From the NCBI GenBank assembly GCA_016177905.1, contig JACOUK010000028.1:1-8387 (forward strand): a stretch of 8,387 nucleotides of DNA. Direction: 5' to 3'. Of this stretch, positions 1 through 6,758 are shown one piece after another (the first letter of the stretch is position 1; each line of letters opens with the position of its first letter). A program made the position numbers and the translations under genes. This stretch comes from Candidatus Spechtiibacteriota bacterium. GTDB lineage: Bacteria; Patescibacteriota; Minisyncoccia; Spechtbacterales; HO2-43-30. The notes beneath the pieces are model-generated. The model was given only the letters and a program-made list of their open reading frames with translations. It had not been told where the DNA came from and did not search any database.

Positions 1-273
1 CGGCCAGAAGATCTTGAAGGCATAGAAAATGTCATAAGAATCTGGCACTTTGGCAGGTACGGAAGACAACAGTCTCATCTGCGCCCACAGTCAAGATGGC
101 AGGTTTTCGTTGCAGGGATTGGTATGGGGCCCATAAACGATCTCAACGCGCTCGAGCCATTCGAAACTTACTCTGTGCGAGTCAAGACAACCGATAGCCC
201 CGCCTATCTTGGATTCGGACGCTTTCGTCAGCAAGTGTTTCCCAACATGGAAAATCTCTGGATCTATCAATAA
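1..273 (+). CDS. 3' end of an unrecognised gene, cut by the window edge
   Basis: Frame 1 is open from the first base for 90 codons and ends at TAA 271-273. The start lies outside the window. The peptide has a balanced, globular composition with many aromatic and arginine residues (IRIWHFGRYGRQQ near its start, ENLWIYQ at its end), no membrane segment and no low-complexity tail. The best support that it is real is that an intrinsic terminator on the same strand begins 18 bases after the stop. The opposite-strand open frame over 91-330 runs through that terminator and is unlikely to be a gene. I do not recognise the family and assign no function. The full-length protein from the neighbouring sequence would be needed to name it. 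Confidence 0.55.
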   Translation, partial: RPEDLEGIENVIRIWHFGRYGRQQSHLRPQSRWQVFVAGIGMGPINDLNALEPFETYSVRVKTTDSPAYLGFGRFRQQVFPNMENLWIYQ

Positions 274-291
274 AATAATCTCGGTCAATGC

Positions 292-321
292 GACGCCCTT
301 CACATCTTGGGCGTCTTTTTT
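292..321 (+). terminator. Intrinsic terminator after the left-edge gene
   Basis: A perfect 7-bp GC-rich stem, GACGCCC (292-298) with GGGCGTC (309-315), encloses a 10-base loop and is followed directly by six T residues (316-321). It lies 18 bases after the stop of the frame-1 gene and before the promoter of the next gene, which separates the two transcription units. Confidence 0.85.
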
Positions 322-373
322 ATTGGACACGCTTATCTTACAATATATATCAAAACTAGCGCGCTTTGGGATA

Positions 374-400
374 TTGAAAAATCTTTCAGTATGCTATAAT
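374..400 (+). promoter_or_regulatory. Sigma-70-type promoter for the secreted DUF5667-like protein gene
   Basis: A perfect -10 box TATAAT (395-400) is preceded by TGC (392-394), giving an extended -10 element. A -35-like TTGAAA (374-379) lies 15 bases upstream, which is short, but an extended -10 tolerates a poor -35. Predicted transcription start is about 406-408, leaving a leader of about 28 bases before ATG 435. No Shine-Dalgarno sequence is visible in that leader. A weaker alternative, TTGGAC (323-328) with TATATC (346-351) at 17-base spacing, lies just after the terminator. Confidence 0.65.
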
Positions 401-434
401 AAAATGGATATTATTCACCATTAACCATTTTGTT
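398..434 (+). promoter_or_regulatory. Inverted repeat between -10 box and start codon (possible operator or leader hairpin)
   Basis: AAAATGG (401-407) pairs with CCATTTT (425-431) around a 17-base spacer. The pairing extends outward through a wobble pair to 398-400 and 432-434. It overlaps the end of the -10 box and reaches the base before ATG 435. As DNA it could be a repressor site. As RNA only part of it would be transcribed if initiation is near 407. AT-rich dyads occur by chance, so this is tentative. Confidence 0.25.
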
Positions 435-2858
435 ATGAATAAAACATCAGCCGTCTTGTTTTCTTTACTACTAACTCCATTTATTTTTGCGGGTGCATTT
501 TTTTACGCCCATGCGCACGCGGGCGAAGAGCACTCCGCATCCTACAACCTCGCCGCGACTCACCTTGCAAAAGACGCAACGGTGGATCCCTCGTCGCTTG
601 GCGTAGGTACGCCCGACATATTGCCCGGACACCCTTTTTATTTTACGAAAAGTTTATCACGAGGATTCCGCTCCACGTTTACATTTGGAGCGGAAAAGAA
701 AGCCGAGCTCAAGCTCACGTTTGCCAGTGAAAAAATCGCGGAGGCGCAACTCTTGCTTGAGCGAGGGCAGAAAGACCGGGCACTCGAGCATTTAAAGAGC
801 TATGAAAAAGACCTTTCCCGCGCGCGGGACAAAGGGGACGCAGAAAAGTTTATTCATCAAACTTTTAAGCATCAGGCGGTGCTCGATAAAATAGAAAAGG
901 AAGTGGGAGAGGAAAAGGCTGGGATTGTCAAAGAGATTCGGGAAAAAACTATTGAACACGTAGCGGAAGTTGTCGCAGGCATAGAAGATGACGAGATAGC
1001 AAAGAACGCGCTTATTGCGGCAACAAGCGATGAAGGAAGCGCTTTTAAACCCCTTCGCAATTTGGAGGTTCTAAAGGCGGTGGAGGAAAAAGTTCCCGAC
1101 CAGGCCAAAGATGCCATACGCGCAGCACAGGAAAATGCGGTAAAGCGATTTAAGAGCGAGTACGACAAAGGCACCGTAGAGGAAAAAGACGCCCTTAGCG
1201 AATACATAAAAGGCGCCGGCGGAGACGCGTCTAGATATATCGAGGCATTCAATGAAAACAAAGAAATTCTTGGCGAAGAGCTTTCTCACATTGTTCTTGC
1301 CGCCGGGGAAGAAAAAAAGGCCGCTGAAGCCGCAAAATCTTCTCCTTCTTCACCGCTTCCATCAGTCGCGTCCGAATGTTACCCTCCGGTTTCTCCAAAG
1401 CCGAGTTTAGAAGCGCAGAGCGAAGTTGGCACAATGACAATTGCGCCGGAAGTTTCACAAGCAAGTAAGGATAACACGATCGTAGTTTCAGTTGTTTCAC
1501 ACATCGATTCTTTAACGGTTCAGTTGAGGTCGGACCAGTTGAGCCCCTTGCGCTGGAAAACGTTTAGAGGTGTCAACATAGTCGATTGGGGGCCAAAAGA
1601 GGCCGAGCTTCCAACCGGAGGAAAAGGAGTGAGCATCACCATGGGCGATGAGTTTATAAAATGGGAAACGCATGATTACGTTGGCGACAATGGCCGGATG
1701 CAGAAAAGACCGCTATTGCCCGCGCAAAAATATTGGGTCAAGCTCAAGGCCCAGGAGCAGACGACCGAATGGGATTCAGATAAAAACATCGGATCCTATG
1801 GCTGGAAAGAGGTAACATACGATATTCATTACTTTGTTGGCCCCGATATTTCCAGCAAAGGCGATTTCATCACCAAGAGCGGCAAAAGCGTCTATTACGT
1901 CGGGGGTCCGCAGATTCCGGTTGGAAAAATCGTGCGTGTGGGCGATAATATCGAGCCGCACTACGGCAAGTTCGTCACTGTCAAGGCCGGAGAACCATTT
2001 GAAATAGAGGCAAAGCCCACGGGCTGGCAGGGAGGAGTAATGACGATTGTTAAGAAGAAGACGGCTACGGCTAATAGCAATTTTCTTAACGCCCGTATTA
2101 TCGGGCAAGATGCCATCACAGTAAAAGCCGGGGAATCAGCGATATGGAAAGTTTTGCCAACTGGCACATCCCCGGTCCAGGGAATTATACAAATTAAAAA
2201 TAATTGCAACGATTTAGATGTATTCTTCAATGATCTGGGGGTATACAGAGGTAATCTTGATAATTCCGTGGGCACATTCGAAGCGCCTATAAAATACGAT
2301 TTTAAAAATGTAACAAAGGAGAAGATGCAATTGGCTCTTCGCGGCGCGGTTACTTATGCGCTTGATTTCCAAAACCCGCAAAGTTCATTCACTATAACTC
2401 CATCGCTTGAATTGATGGACGGAACGTCGTTTGTTGCTCCAGCGCCTAACTTCACTCTTAAACTCACAGCCGTGTACAAAGACAACCCGCAAGAGATCGC
2501 AAAAAGCATAATAATAACTCCGGAGGGGAAGTCGGAGCAAGCAGGATCCGCGCAAGAGACAACGAGCAAGGAAGGAACAGCTCATTTCAAAATTCATGCG
2601 TCGAATGTGACCAAAGACGAAGTAACGCGAGGCATTCTGCTGAAGGCGACTGCGCCGAGCATTGCCGGATTAAAAAACGAGGTGAAGATCTCATTCACGA
2701 ACGTGGCTATAGAAATTACAAAGCCCGTGCCCACTCCGCTCCCCACCGTAGAAATAGAAAAGGAGGTTATCAAACCCGTGCCGACCATAGAAAAGAAAGA
2801 GGAGCCGAAGAAAGAAGAACCGAAGCCCTACGAGGGCTCGCCGCCGCTGCTGTATTAG
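435..2858 (+). CDS. Secreted 807-residue protein with DUF5667-like N-terminal domain
   Basis: Function unknown; predicted to be exported. Residues 1-29 form a signal peptide: a short polar start, a hydrophobic stretch (AVLFSLLLTPFIFAGAFFYA, 6-25) and a likely cleavage after AHA at 27 or 29. Residues about 58-130 resemble DUF5667, with the ILPGHPFYFTKSL segment followed by FTFGAEKKAELKL and a helical region. Helical, charged sequence continues to about 300. A Ser/Pro linker (301-325) leads into a beta-rich region of about 430 residues that I do not recognise. That region holds two matching segments 47 residues apart, VTVKAGE...PTG (513-530) and ITVKAGE...PTG (560-577). The last 45 residues are Pro/Lys/Glu-rich, with KPVPT twice. 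There is no LPXTG motif and no C-terminal membrane helix, so anchoring is unexplained. ATG 435 is chosen because it begins the signal peptide. The gene is monocistronic, with its own promoter and terminator. The open frame is certain and the domain name is by resemblance. Confidence 0.85.
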   Translation: MNKTSAVLFSLLLTPFIFAGAFFYAHAHAGEEHSASYNLAATHLAKDATVDPSSLGVGTPDILPGHPFYFTKSLSRGFRSTFTFGAEKKAELKLTFASEKIAEAQLLLERGQKDRALEHLKSYEKDLSRARDKGDAEKFIHQTFKHQAVLDKIEKEVGEEKAGIVKEIREKTIEHVAEVVAGIEDDEIAKNALIAATSDEGSAFKPLRNLEVLKAVEEKVPDQAKDAIRAAQENAVKRFKSEYDKGTVEEKDALSEYIKGAGGDASRYIEAFNENKEILGEELSHIVLAAGEEKKAAEAAKSSPSSPLPSVASECYPPVSPKPSLEAQSEVGTMTIAPEVSQASKDNTIVVSVVSHIDSLTVQLRSDQLSPLRWKTFRGVNIVDWGPKEAELPTGGKGVSITMGDEFIKWETHDYVGDNGRMQKRPLLPAQKYWVKLKAQEQTTEWDSDKNIGSYGWKEVTYDIHYFVGPDISSKGDFITKSGKSVYYVGGPQIPVGKIVRVGDNIEPHYGKFVTVKAGEPFEIEAKPTGWQGGVMTIVKKKTATANSNFLNARIIGQDAITVKAGESAIWKVLPTGTSPVQGIIQIKNNCNDLDVFFNDLGVYRGNLDNSVGTFEAPIKYDFKNVTKEKMQLALRGAVTYALDFQNPQSSFTITPSLELMDGTSFVAPAPNFTLKLTAVYKDNPQEIAKSIIITPEGKSEQAGSAQETTSKEGTAHFKIHASNVTKDEVTRGILLKATAPSIAGLKNEVKISFTNVAIEITKPVPTPLPTVEIEKEVIKPVPTIEKKEEPKKEEPKPYEGSPPLLY

Positions 2859-2880
2859 CTGTATTAAATGCAAAGGGAAA

Positions 2881-2934
2881 CGAAAAGGCTCTCCGATAAC
2901 AATGATCGGGGGCTTTTTCGTTTTTCTTATTTTT
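2881..2934 (+). terminator. Strong intrinsic terminator after the secreted-protein gene
   Basis: CGAAAAGGCTCTCCGAT (2881-2897) pairs with ATCGGGGGCTTTTTCG (2905-2920): 16 pairs, three of them G-T, with one bulged C and a 7-base loop. A T-rich run (2921-2934) follows. It starts 22 bases after the stop at 2858 and ends before the uvrA promoter. The A-rich left arm means it could also work weakly on the other strand. Confidence 0.85.
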
Positions 2935-2951
2935 GAAGGATAAAGACAAAC

Positions 2952-2980
2952 TTGTACGAAAAAGAAACCTTGTGTATAAT
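2952..2980 (+). promoter_or_regulatory. Promoter of uvrA with almost no leader
   Basis: A perfect TATAAT (2975-2980) lies 17 bases after TTGTAC (2952-2957), a weak -35 matching only the TTG. Transcription would start near 2986-2988, only about 5-7 bases before ATG 2993, giving a very short leader. AAGGG (2981-2985) has Shine-Dalgarno-like sequence and spacing, but it would lie upstream of this start site and so outside the transcript. No LexA-type operator is recognisable. Confidence 0.55.
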
Positions 2981-2992
2981 AAGGGCGTTTCC

Positions 2993-4015
2993 ATGGCGCA
3001 AGAATTTATTACAATTTACGGAGCGAAAGTTCATAATCTGAAGAATATCAGTTTGAAGATCCCCAAAAATAAACTCGTGGTGATTACCGGTCTTTCAGGT
3101 TCGGGGAAATCTTCACTTGCGTTCGACACTATTTTCGCGGAGGGGCAGAGAAGATACGTGGAATCGCTTTCCGCGTACGCGAGGCAATTTTTAGGAGTAA
3201 TGCAAAAGCCGGATGTGGACGAGATTACGGGAATCTCACCGGCGATTTCCATAGACCAAAAGAGTGTGACGCGCAATCCCCGCTCGACTGTTGGCACAAT
3301 CACGGAGATATATGATTATCTCCGTCTTTTATTCGCGCGCGCGGGAATTCCCTATTGCCCAACATGTAATGTTGAAATTAAACGGCAAACTATTTCCCAG
3401 ATCGCGGACGAGCTTTCAAAACTCAAGGGCGAATTTATGATTTTTGGACCTCTGATCCGCGGAAAAAAGGGCGAGCATCGGGGCGTGCTCAAAGAAGCTC
3501 AAGAACGGGGATTTACAAAAGTTCGTCTCGATACAGAGGTTCTTGCCATTGAAGAAGCTTTGGATCGCGTCATTGATGCCAAAAAAACGCATACGATAGA
3601 AATTATGGTTGACCGAATGAACGGCGATGAAGAAATAGACCGTGTGCGCCTTGTGGATTCTGTTGAGATGGCGTTGAGAATGGGAAAGGGAACGGTGATA
3701 GTAAACCAAAAAAAGGGAGATACCATTTTTTCCGAAAATTTCGCCTGTCCAAAGTGCGGATTTTCCATGGCTGAAATTCAGCCGCGGACATTTTCATTTA
3801 ACAGTCCGTACGGAGCCTGCTCTGCCTGTTCCGGACTCGGCACAGAGATGGACGCTGATCAAGATCTTATTATTCCAAATAAAAATTTAAGCGTCGCGGA
3901 AGGAGCGATAAGGCCATGGATGAGCGCGTCTCATCGCGTGGGGCGTCAGGGATACTTTTGGTATGTGCTGAAAGCCCGAAGCGCTCGCGGTAAAGTTTGG
4001 CGGGCACAATATTGA
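2993..4015 (+). CDS. uvrA: UvrA, excinuclease ABC subunit A: 5' fragment of a broken gene
   Basis: UvrA is the ATPase that finds helix-distorting lesions and loads UvrB in nucleotide excision repair. This fragment holds the start of ABC half I: Walker A GLSGSGKS (33-40), [14 protein letters not shown], the Q-loop and UvrB-binding region (about 115-245), a CPTC pair (122/125) and the zinc module C252-x2-C255-x20-C276-x2-C279. UvrA-like sequence runs to about residue 327 (GYFWYVLK). The last 13 residues before TGA 4013-4015 are out of frame and unlike UvrA. ATG 2993 is chosen because [19 protein letters not shown] matches the usual UvrA start. An in-frame TTG at 2933 would add 20 atypical residues and precede the promoter. 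This piece lacks its ABC signature and Walker B, which are in the downstream frame, so it cannot be a complete ATPase half. Identity is certain; whether the lesion is biological is not. Confidence 0.9.
   Translation: MAQEFITIYGAKVHNLKNISLKIPKNKLVVITGLSGSGKSSLAFDTIFAEGQRRYVESLSAYARQFLGVMQKPDVDEITGISPAISIDQKSVTRNPRSTVGTITEIYDYLRLLFARAGIPYCPTCNVEIKRQTISQIADELSKLKGEFMIFGPLIRGKKGEHRGVLKEAQERGFTKVRLDTEVLAIEEALDRVIDAKKTHTIEIMVDRMNGDEEIDRVRLVDSVEMALRMGKGTVIVNQKKGDTIFSENFACPKCGFSMAEIQPRTFSFNSPYGACSACSGLGTEMDADQDLIIPNKNLSVAEGAIRPWMSASHRVGRQGYFWYVLKARSARGKVWRAQY
3968..3975 (+). other. Frameshift and deletion junction inside uvrA
   Basis: In the upstream frame CTG AAA (3968-3973) reads Leu-Lys. In the downstream frame AAG CCC GAA GCG (3972-3983) reads Lys-Pro-Glu-Ala, the familiar UvrA (R)LKPEALAV motif. 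The downstream frame has a stop (TGA 3969-3971) immediately before, so homology switches frame within this 8-base span. In E. coli UvrA about 100 residues separate the AIRGW and RLRREAR positions. Here only 18 lie between AIRPW and the PEALAV motif. A frame change of +1 plus roughly 85-100 missing residues fits one deletion whose length is not a multiple of three. Both expected flanks would read CTGAA-like (VLK and RLKP), consistent with joining at microhomology or with an assembler collapse. Confidence 0.8.
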
Positions 4016-5570
4016 TACGGTAGCGAATATGGACATAACGAGCGCGAAGGAATTTTTTCAAAGCCTTCATGGCGCCAAATCAAAAATTATTTCTCCCATC
4101 GCGAAAGAGATAACGGAACGGCTCCAGTTTCTTGTTGATGTTGGGCTTCATTATCTTGCGCTCGCGCGCTCTGCCGATACTCTCTCGGGTGGAGAAGCGC
4201 AAAGATTGCGCCTTGCGACGCAGATTGGCTCAAAGCTCTCCGGAGTTATGTACATTCTCGACGAACCTTCTATAGGACTTCACGCAAGAGATCAGGAACG
4301 GCTGATTAAAACCTTGGGAATATTGCGGGATTTGGGAAACAGCGTGATTGTCGTAGAGCATGATCCTCAAACAATCCGGGCCGCGGATTGGGTAGTTGAT
4401 ATTGGTCCGGGGGCGGGAAAAGAAGGAGGAAAAGTGATGTTTGAAGGGACGCCAAAAGAATTACTGAAATCAAAAAGTCTTACGGGAGAATATCTTTCCG
4501 GACGCAAGAAAATTTCGAAATTCGAATTTCGAAATCCGAAACAAATTCAAAATTCAAAATTTCATAAAGATCTCCCGCGGGGAGACAAAATTCAAAATTT
4601 AGTTGTGAGGGACGCCTCCGAGCATAACTTAAAAAACATCGATGTTAAAATTCCGCTCGGAAAATTTGTGTGCGTGACCGGAGTTTCTGGTTCCGGGAAA
4701 AGCAGTTTGGTGAATGACATCCTCGCCAAAGCCCTTCGGCGGCATTATCATAACGCGCATACGGTTCCAGGCGCTCACCAAAAAATAGAAGGATTGGAAC
4801 ATCTCGATAAAGCCCTTATTATCGACCAAGGCCCTATCGGCAGGACGCCTCGCTCAAATCCCGCCACCTACACCGGCGCGTTTAACGCTATACGGGATCT
4901 TTTTTCCGAAACTCGCGAGGCAAAAGCGCGGGGATATTCCGCCGGAAGATTTAGTTTTAACGTAAAAGGAGGCAGATGTGAAGCGTGCGAGGGACAGGGT
5001 TTGAAAAAAATTGAGATGTATTTTCTTCCCGATGTCTATGTGGAATGCGACGAGTGCAAGGGAACGCGCTACACAAAAGAAGTTCTTGATATCGGGTATA
5101 AAGGCAAAAATATCGCGGAGGTTCTTTCGATGACCGTCCTTGAAGCGGCGAAATTCTTCACGAATATCCCCGCGCTTTCACAAAAACTTGAGGTGCTTCT
5201 TAAAGTTGGCCTTTCATATATTGAGCTTGGCCAGCCCGCGCCTTCGCTTTCAGGAGGCGAAGCGCAAAGAATCAAGCTTGCTTTACAGCTTTCGCGCAAG
5301 GCAACCGGAAAAACTCTTTATATCCTCGACGAACCGACGACAGGGCTTCATTTTGAGGATGTCAATAAATTACTCAAAGTTTTATTCGAGCTTGTGTCTC
5401 ACGGCAACACAATCCTCGTCGTTGAACATAACCTCGATGTCATCAAAAATGCGGATTGGATTGTTGATTTAGGCCCGGAGGGCGGAGACAAGGGCGGATA
5501 TATCGTCGCGGAAGGAGTTCCTTTCGATATAATCAAGAATAAACAGAGTTGGACGGGAAAGTATCTATAA
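3972..5570 (+). CDS. uvrA: UvrA, excinuclease ABC subunit A: 3' fragment of a broken gene
   Basis: This frame carries the rest of UvrA, from [14 protein letters not shown] to the natural C-terminus. If translated separately its first ATG is 4029 (513 residues). In order it holds ABC signature I LSGGEAQR (from 4182), Walker B I with LDEPSIGLH, and the VVEHD switch histidine. An unusual linker follows (about 4509-4600), then Walker [23 protein letters not shown], the second zinc module CEAC...CDEC, signature [10 protein letters not shown], Walker [11 protein letters not shown] and VVEHN. Every ABC half II motif is intact and no second lesion is visible, so the break is recent or artefactual. 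What is missing is about 85-100 residues before KPEAL, which normally include a CxxC pair probably partnering Cys122/Cys125. The gene ends 14 bases from the converging kbl stop. Confidence 0.9.
   Translation, partial: KPEALAVKFGGHNIDTVANMDITSAKEFFQSLHGAKSKIISPIAKEITERLQFLVDVGLHYLALARSADTLSGGEAQRLRLATQIGSKLSGVMYILDEPSIGLHARDQERLIKTLGILRDLGNSVIVVEHDPQTIRAADWVVDIGPGAGKEGGKVMFEGTPKELLKSKSLTGEYLSGRKKISKFEFRNPKQIQNSKFHKDLPRGDKIQNLVVRDASEHNLKNIDVKIPLGKFVCVTGVSGSGKSSLVNDILAKALRRHYHNAHTVPGAHQKIEGLEHLDKALIIDQGPIGRTPRSNPATYTGAFNAIRDLFSETREAKARGYSAGRFSFNVKGGRCEACEGQGLKKIEMYFLPDVYVECDECKGTRYTKEVLDIGYKGKNIAEVLSMTVLEAAKFFTNIPALSQKLEVLLKVGLSYIELGQPAPSLSGGEAQRIKLALQLSRKATGKTLYILDEPTTGLHFEDVNKLLKVLFELVSHGNTILVVEHNLDVIKNADWIVDLGPEGGDKGGYIVAEGVPFDIIKNKQSWTGKYL
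4512..4535. repeat. 24-base perfect palindrome in frame inside uvrA
   Basis: The half-site ATTTCGAAATTC (4512-4523) is followed by its exact reverse complement GAATTTCGAAAT (4524-4535). It encodes I-S-K-F-E-F-R-N in the UvrA linker, where ordinary UvrA proteins carry a short basic spacer. Sequences of this kind are, from memory, common as dispersed repeats in Patescibacteria genomes. Copy number cannot be judged from one window. Confidence 0.85.
4548..4600. repeat. 15-base direct repeats flanking an inverted repeat, in the uvrA linker
   Basis: CAAAATTCAAAATTT occurs exactly at 4548-4562 and again at 4586-4600. Between them lies a GC-rich inverted repeat, TCTCCC-GCG-GGGAGA (4571-4585). With the adjoining palindrome this makes a composite repeat block of about 90 bases that stays in frame and encodes a Lys/Asn/Gln-rich linker between the two ABC halves. 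Confidence 0.8.
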
Positions 5571-5584
5571 GCAGAAAGCAGAGA

Positions 5585-6754
5585 TTAATGTCTCTCCTTC
5601 ACAAATGCTTTCACGACTTTATCCAGATCTGTGCGATTATGCGCGCTTGAGATTTGGACGCGTATCCGCGCCTTTCCTTCAGGAACTACGGGATAACTAA
5701 AAGCAATGACATAAATCCCCTCCTTTAGCAGCTTTTGCGCCATATCTTTGGCTTTTTTCGCGTCTCCAATCATTACAGGCACTATCGGGTGCACGGATTC
5801 TGGGACTTTGAACCCCGCTTCTTTCATTTTCTCGCGGAAATAACAAGTATTCTCCCAAAGCCTTGTCTGAAGCTTTGGATGTTTTTCAATGTATTGTATT
5901 GCAAAAAGGGCAGTCGCGGCAACGACCGGAGGCAGGGAATTCGAGAAAAGATACGTACGCGACCGCTCCCGCAGAATTTCTACAATTTCTTTATGCCCGG
6001 CGATAAATCCCCCGCCTGCACCTGTCAGCGCTTTGCCGTATGTCGAAGTTATGACGTCAACTTTCTTTAAAACCCCGCAATGCTCGTGCGTGCCGCGGCC
6101 GTGCGCACCCATAAACCCAGTCGCATGGGAATCGTCTACCACGACAAGCGCGTCATATTTTTCCGCAAGATCGCATATTTCTTTAAGAGGTGCAATATCG
6201 CCGTCCATGCTGAAAACTCCGTCCGTGACAACACAGCGCACGCGTTTTCCTTGCGTCTCCTTCAATCCTTTTTCAAGATCCGCCATGTCCATGTGTTGAA
6301 AAATATAACGCTCCGCCTTGCACATGCGAATGCCATCGATTATGCTGGCATGATTGAGGGCGTCAGAGAGAATCGCGTCCTCCTCTGTCAGAAAACTTCC
6401 AAAAAACCCGATATTCGCGCTCATGCATGAGGAATACAAAATGGCGTCGTCCATGCGGACAAACTCCGCGGTTTTTTTCTCAAGTTTTTTGTGAATATCC
6501 TGCGTTCCGCAAATAAATCGCACGGAGGATAATCCAAAACCGTATTTCTTCAGGGCCGCAACTGCGGCCCTCACCATTTGATCGGATCCCGCGAGGCCAA
6601 GATAGTTGTTCGCGCAAAAGTTCAAGACTCTCTTCCGTCTCACTTCGATAATCCTTCCTTGTCGAGAGGTCAGGATGCGCTCTTCTTTATGAAGGCCGCT
6701 TTCTTGAATTTTTTTAAGCTCTGATTGAAGAATTGGCTTGAGAGAAGAGTACAT
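5585..6754 (-). CDS. kbl: 2-amino-3-ketobutyrate CoA ligase (glycine C-acetyltransferase)
   Basis: A PLP-dependent cytosolic enzyme of the alpha-oxoamine synthase family. It cleaves 2-amino-3-ketobutyrate with CoA to glycine and acetyl-CoA, the second step of threonine breakdown. Its 389 residues compare with 398 in E. coli Kbl, and long stretches match: NFCANNYLGLA (45-55), SVRFICGTQD (77-86), DAILYSSC (103-110), SDALNHASIIDG (130-141, with His135 to stack on PLP), TDGVFSMDG (177-185), VVVDDSHATGF (204-214, Asp207 and His210), the PLP-binding Lys241 in STYGKALTG, and YLFSNSLPP (268-276). RFICGTQD and the SDALNHASIIDG stretch favour Kbl over the related BioF, HemA and Spt enzymes. It begins 4 bases after the tdh stop with no clear Shine-Dalgarno sequence, so it is probably translated from the same mRNA. 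Tdh, the enzyme that makes its unstable substrate, is the adjoining gene. Confidence 0.95.
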   Translation of the reverse strand: MYSSLKPILQSELKKIQESGLHKEERILTSRQGRIIEVRRKRVLNFCANNYLGLAGSDQMVRAAVAALKKYGFGLSSVRFICGTQDIHKKLEKKTAEFVRMDDAILYSSCMSANIGFFGSFLTEEDAILSDALNHASIIDGIRMCKAERYIFQHMDMADLEKGLKETQGKRVRCVVTDGVFSMDGDIAPLKEICDLAEKYDALVVVDDSHATGFMGAHGRGTHEHCGVLKKVDVITSTYGKALTGAGGGFIAGHKEIVEILRERSRTYLFSNSLPPVVAATALFAIQYIEKHPKLQTRLWENTCYFREKMKEAGFKVPESVHPIVPVMIGDAKKAKDMAQKLLKEGIYVIAFSYPVVPEGKARIRVQISSAHNRTDLDKVVKAFVKERH

Positions 6755-6758
6755 AGAA

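Noticed and set aside
91..330. A 79-codon minus-strand open frame at the left edge
   Set aside because: Its start lies beyond the terminator hairpin, so it would run through it, and it is opposite the better-supported frame-1 partial gene.
872..1261. A 129-codon minus-strand open frame rich in Ser and Ala
   Set aside because: It lies opposite the charged helical part of the secreted protein and has the biased composition expected of an antisense shadow.
2715..2858. C-terminal tail as a sortase or membrane anchor
   Set aside because: The tail is Pro/Lys/Glu-rich but has no LPXTG-like motif, no hydrophobic helix and no terminal basic cluster.
2933..2992. TTG at 2933 as the uvrA start
   Set aside because: The extra 20 residues are unlike any UvrA N-terminus and lie over the terminator tail and the promoter. 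ATG 2993 gives the normal start.
2993..5570. Programmed frameshift joining the two uvrA frames
   Set aside because: The junction has only AAA, with no heptameric slippery run or downstream structure evident, and the loss of about 85-100 residues would not be explained by frameshifting.
5580..5595. Small hairpin AGAGA/TCTCT at the kbl stop codon, as a terminator for the convergent genes
   Set aside because: Only five pairs and no T run on either strand. No convincing terminator is visible between uvrA and kbl.
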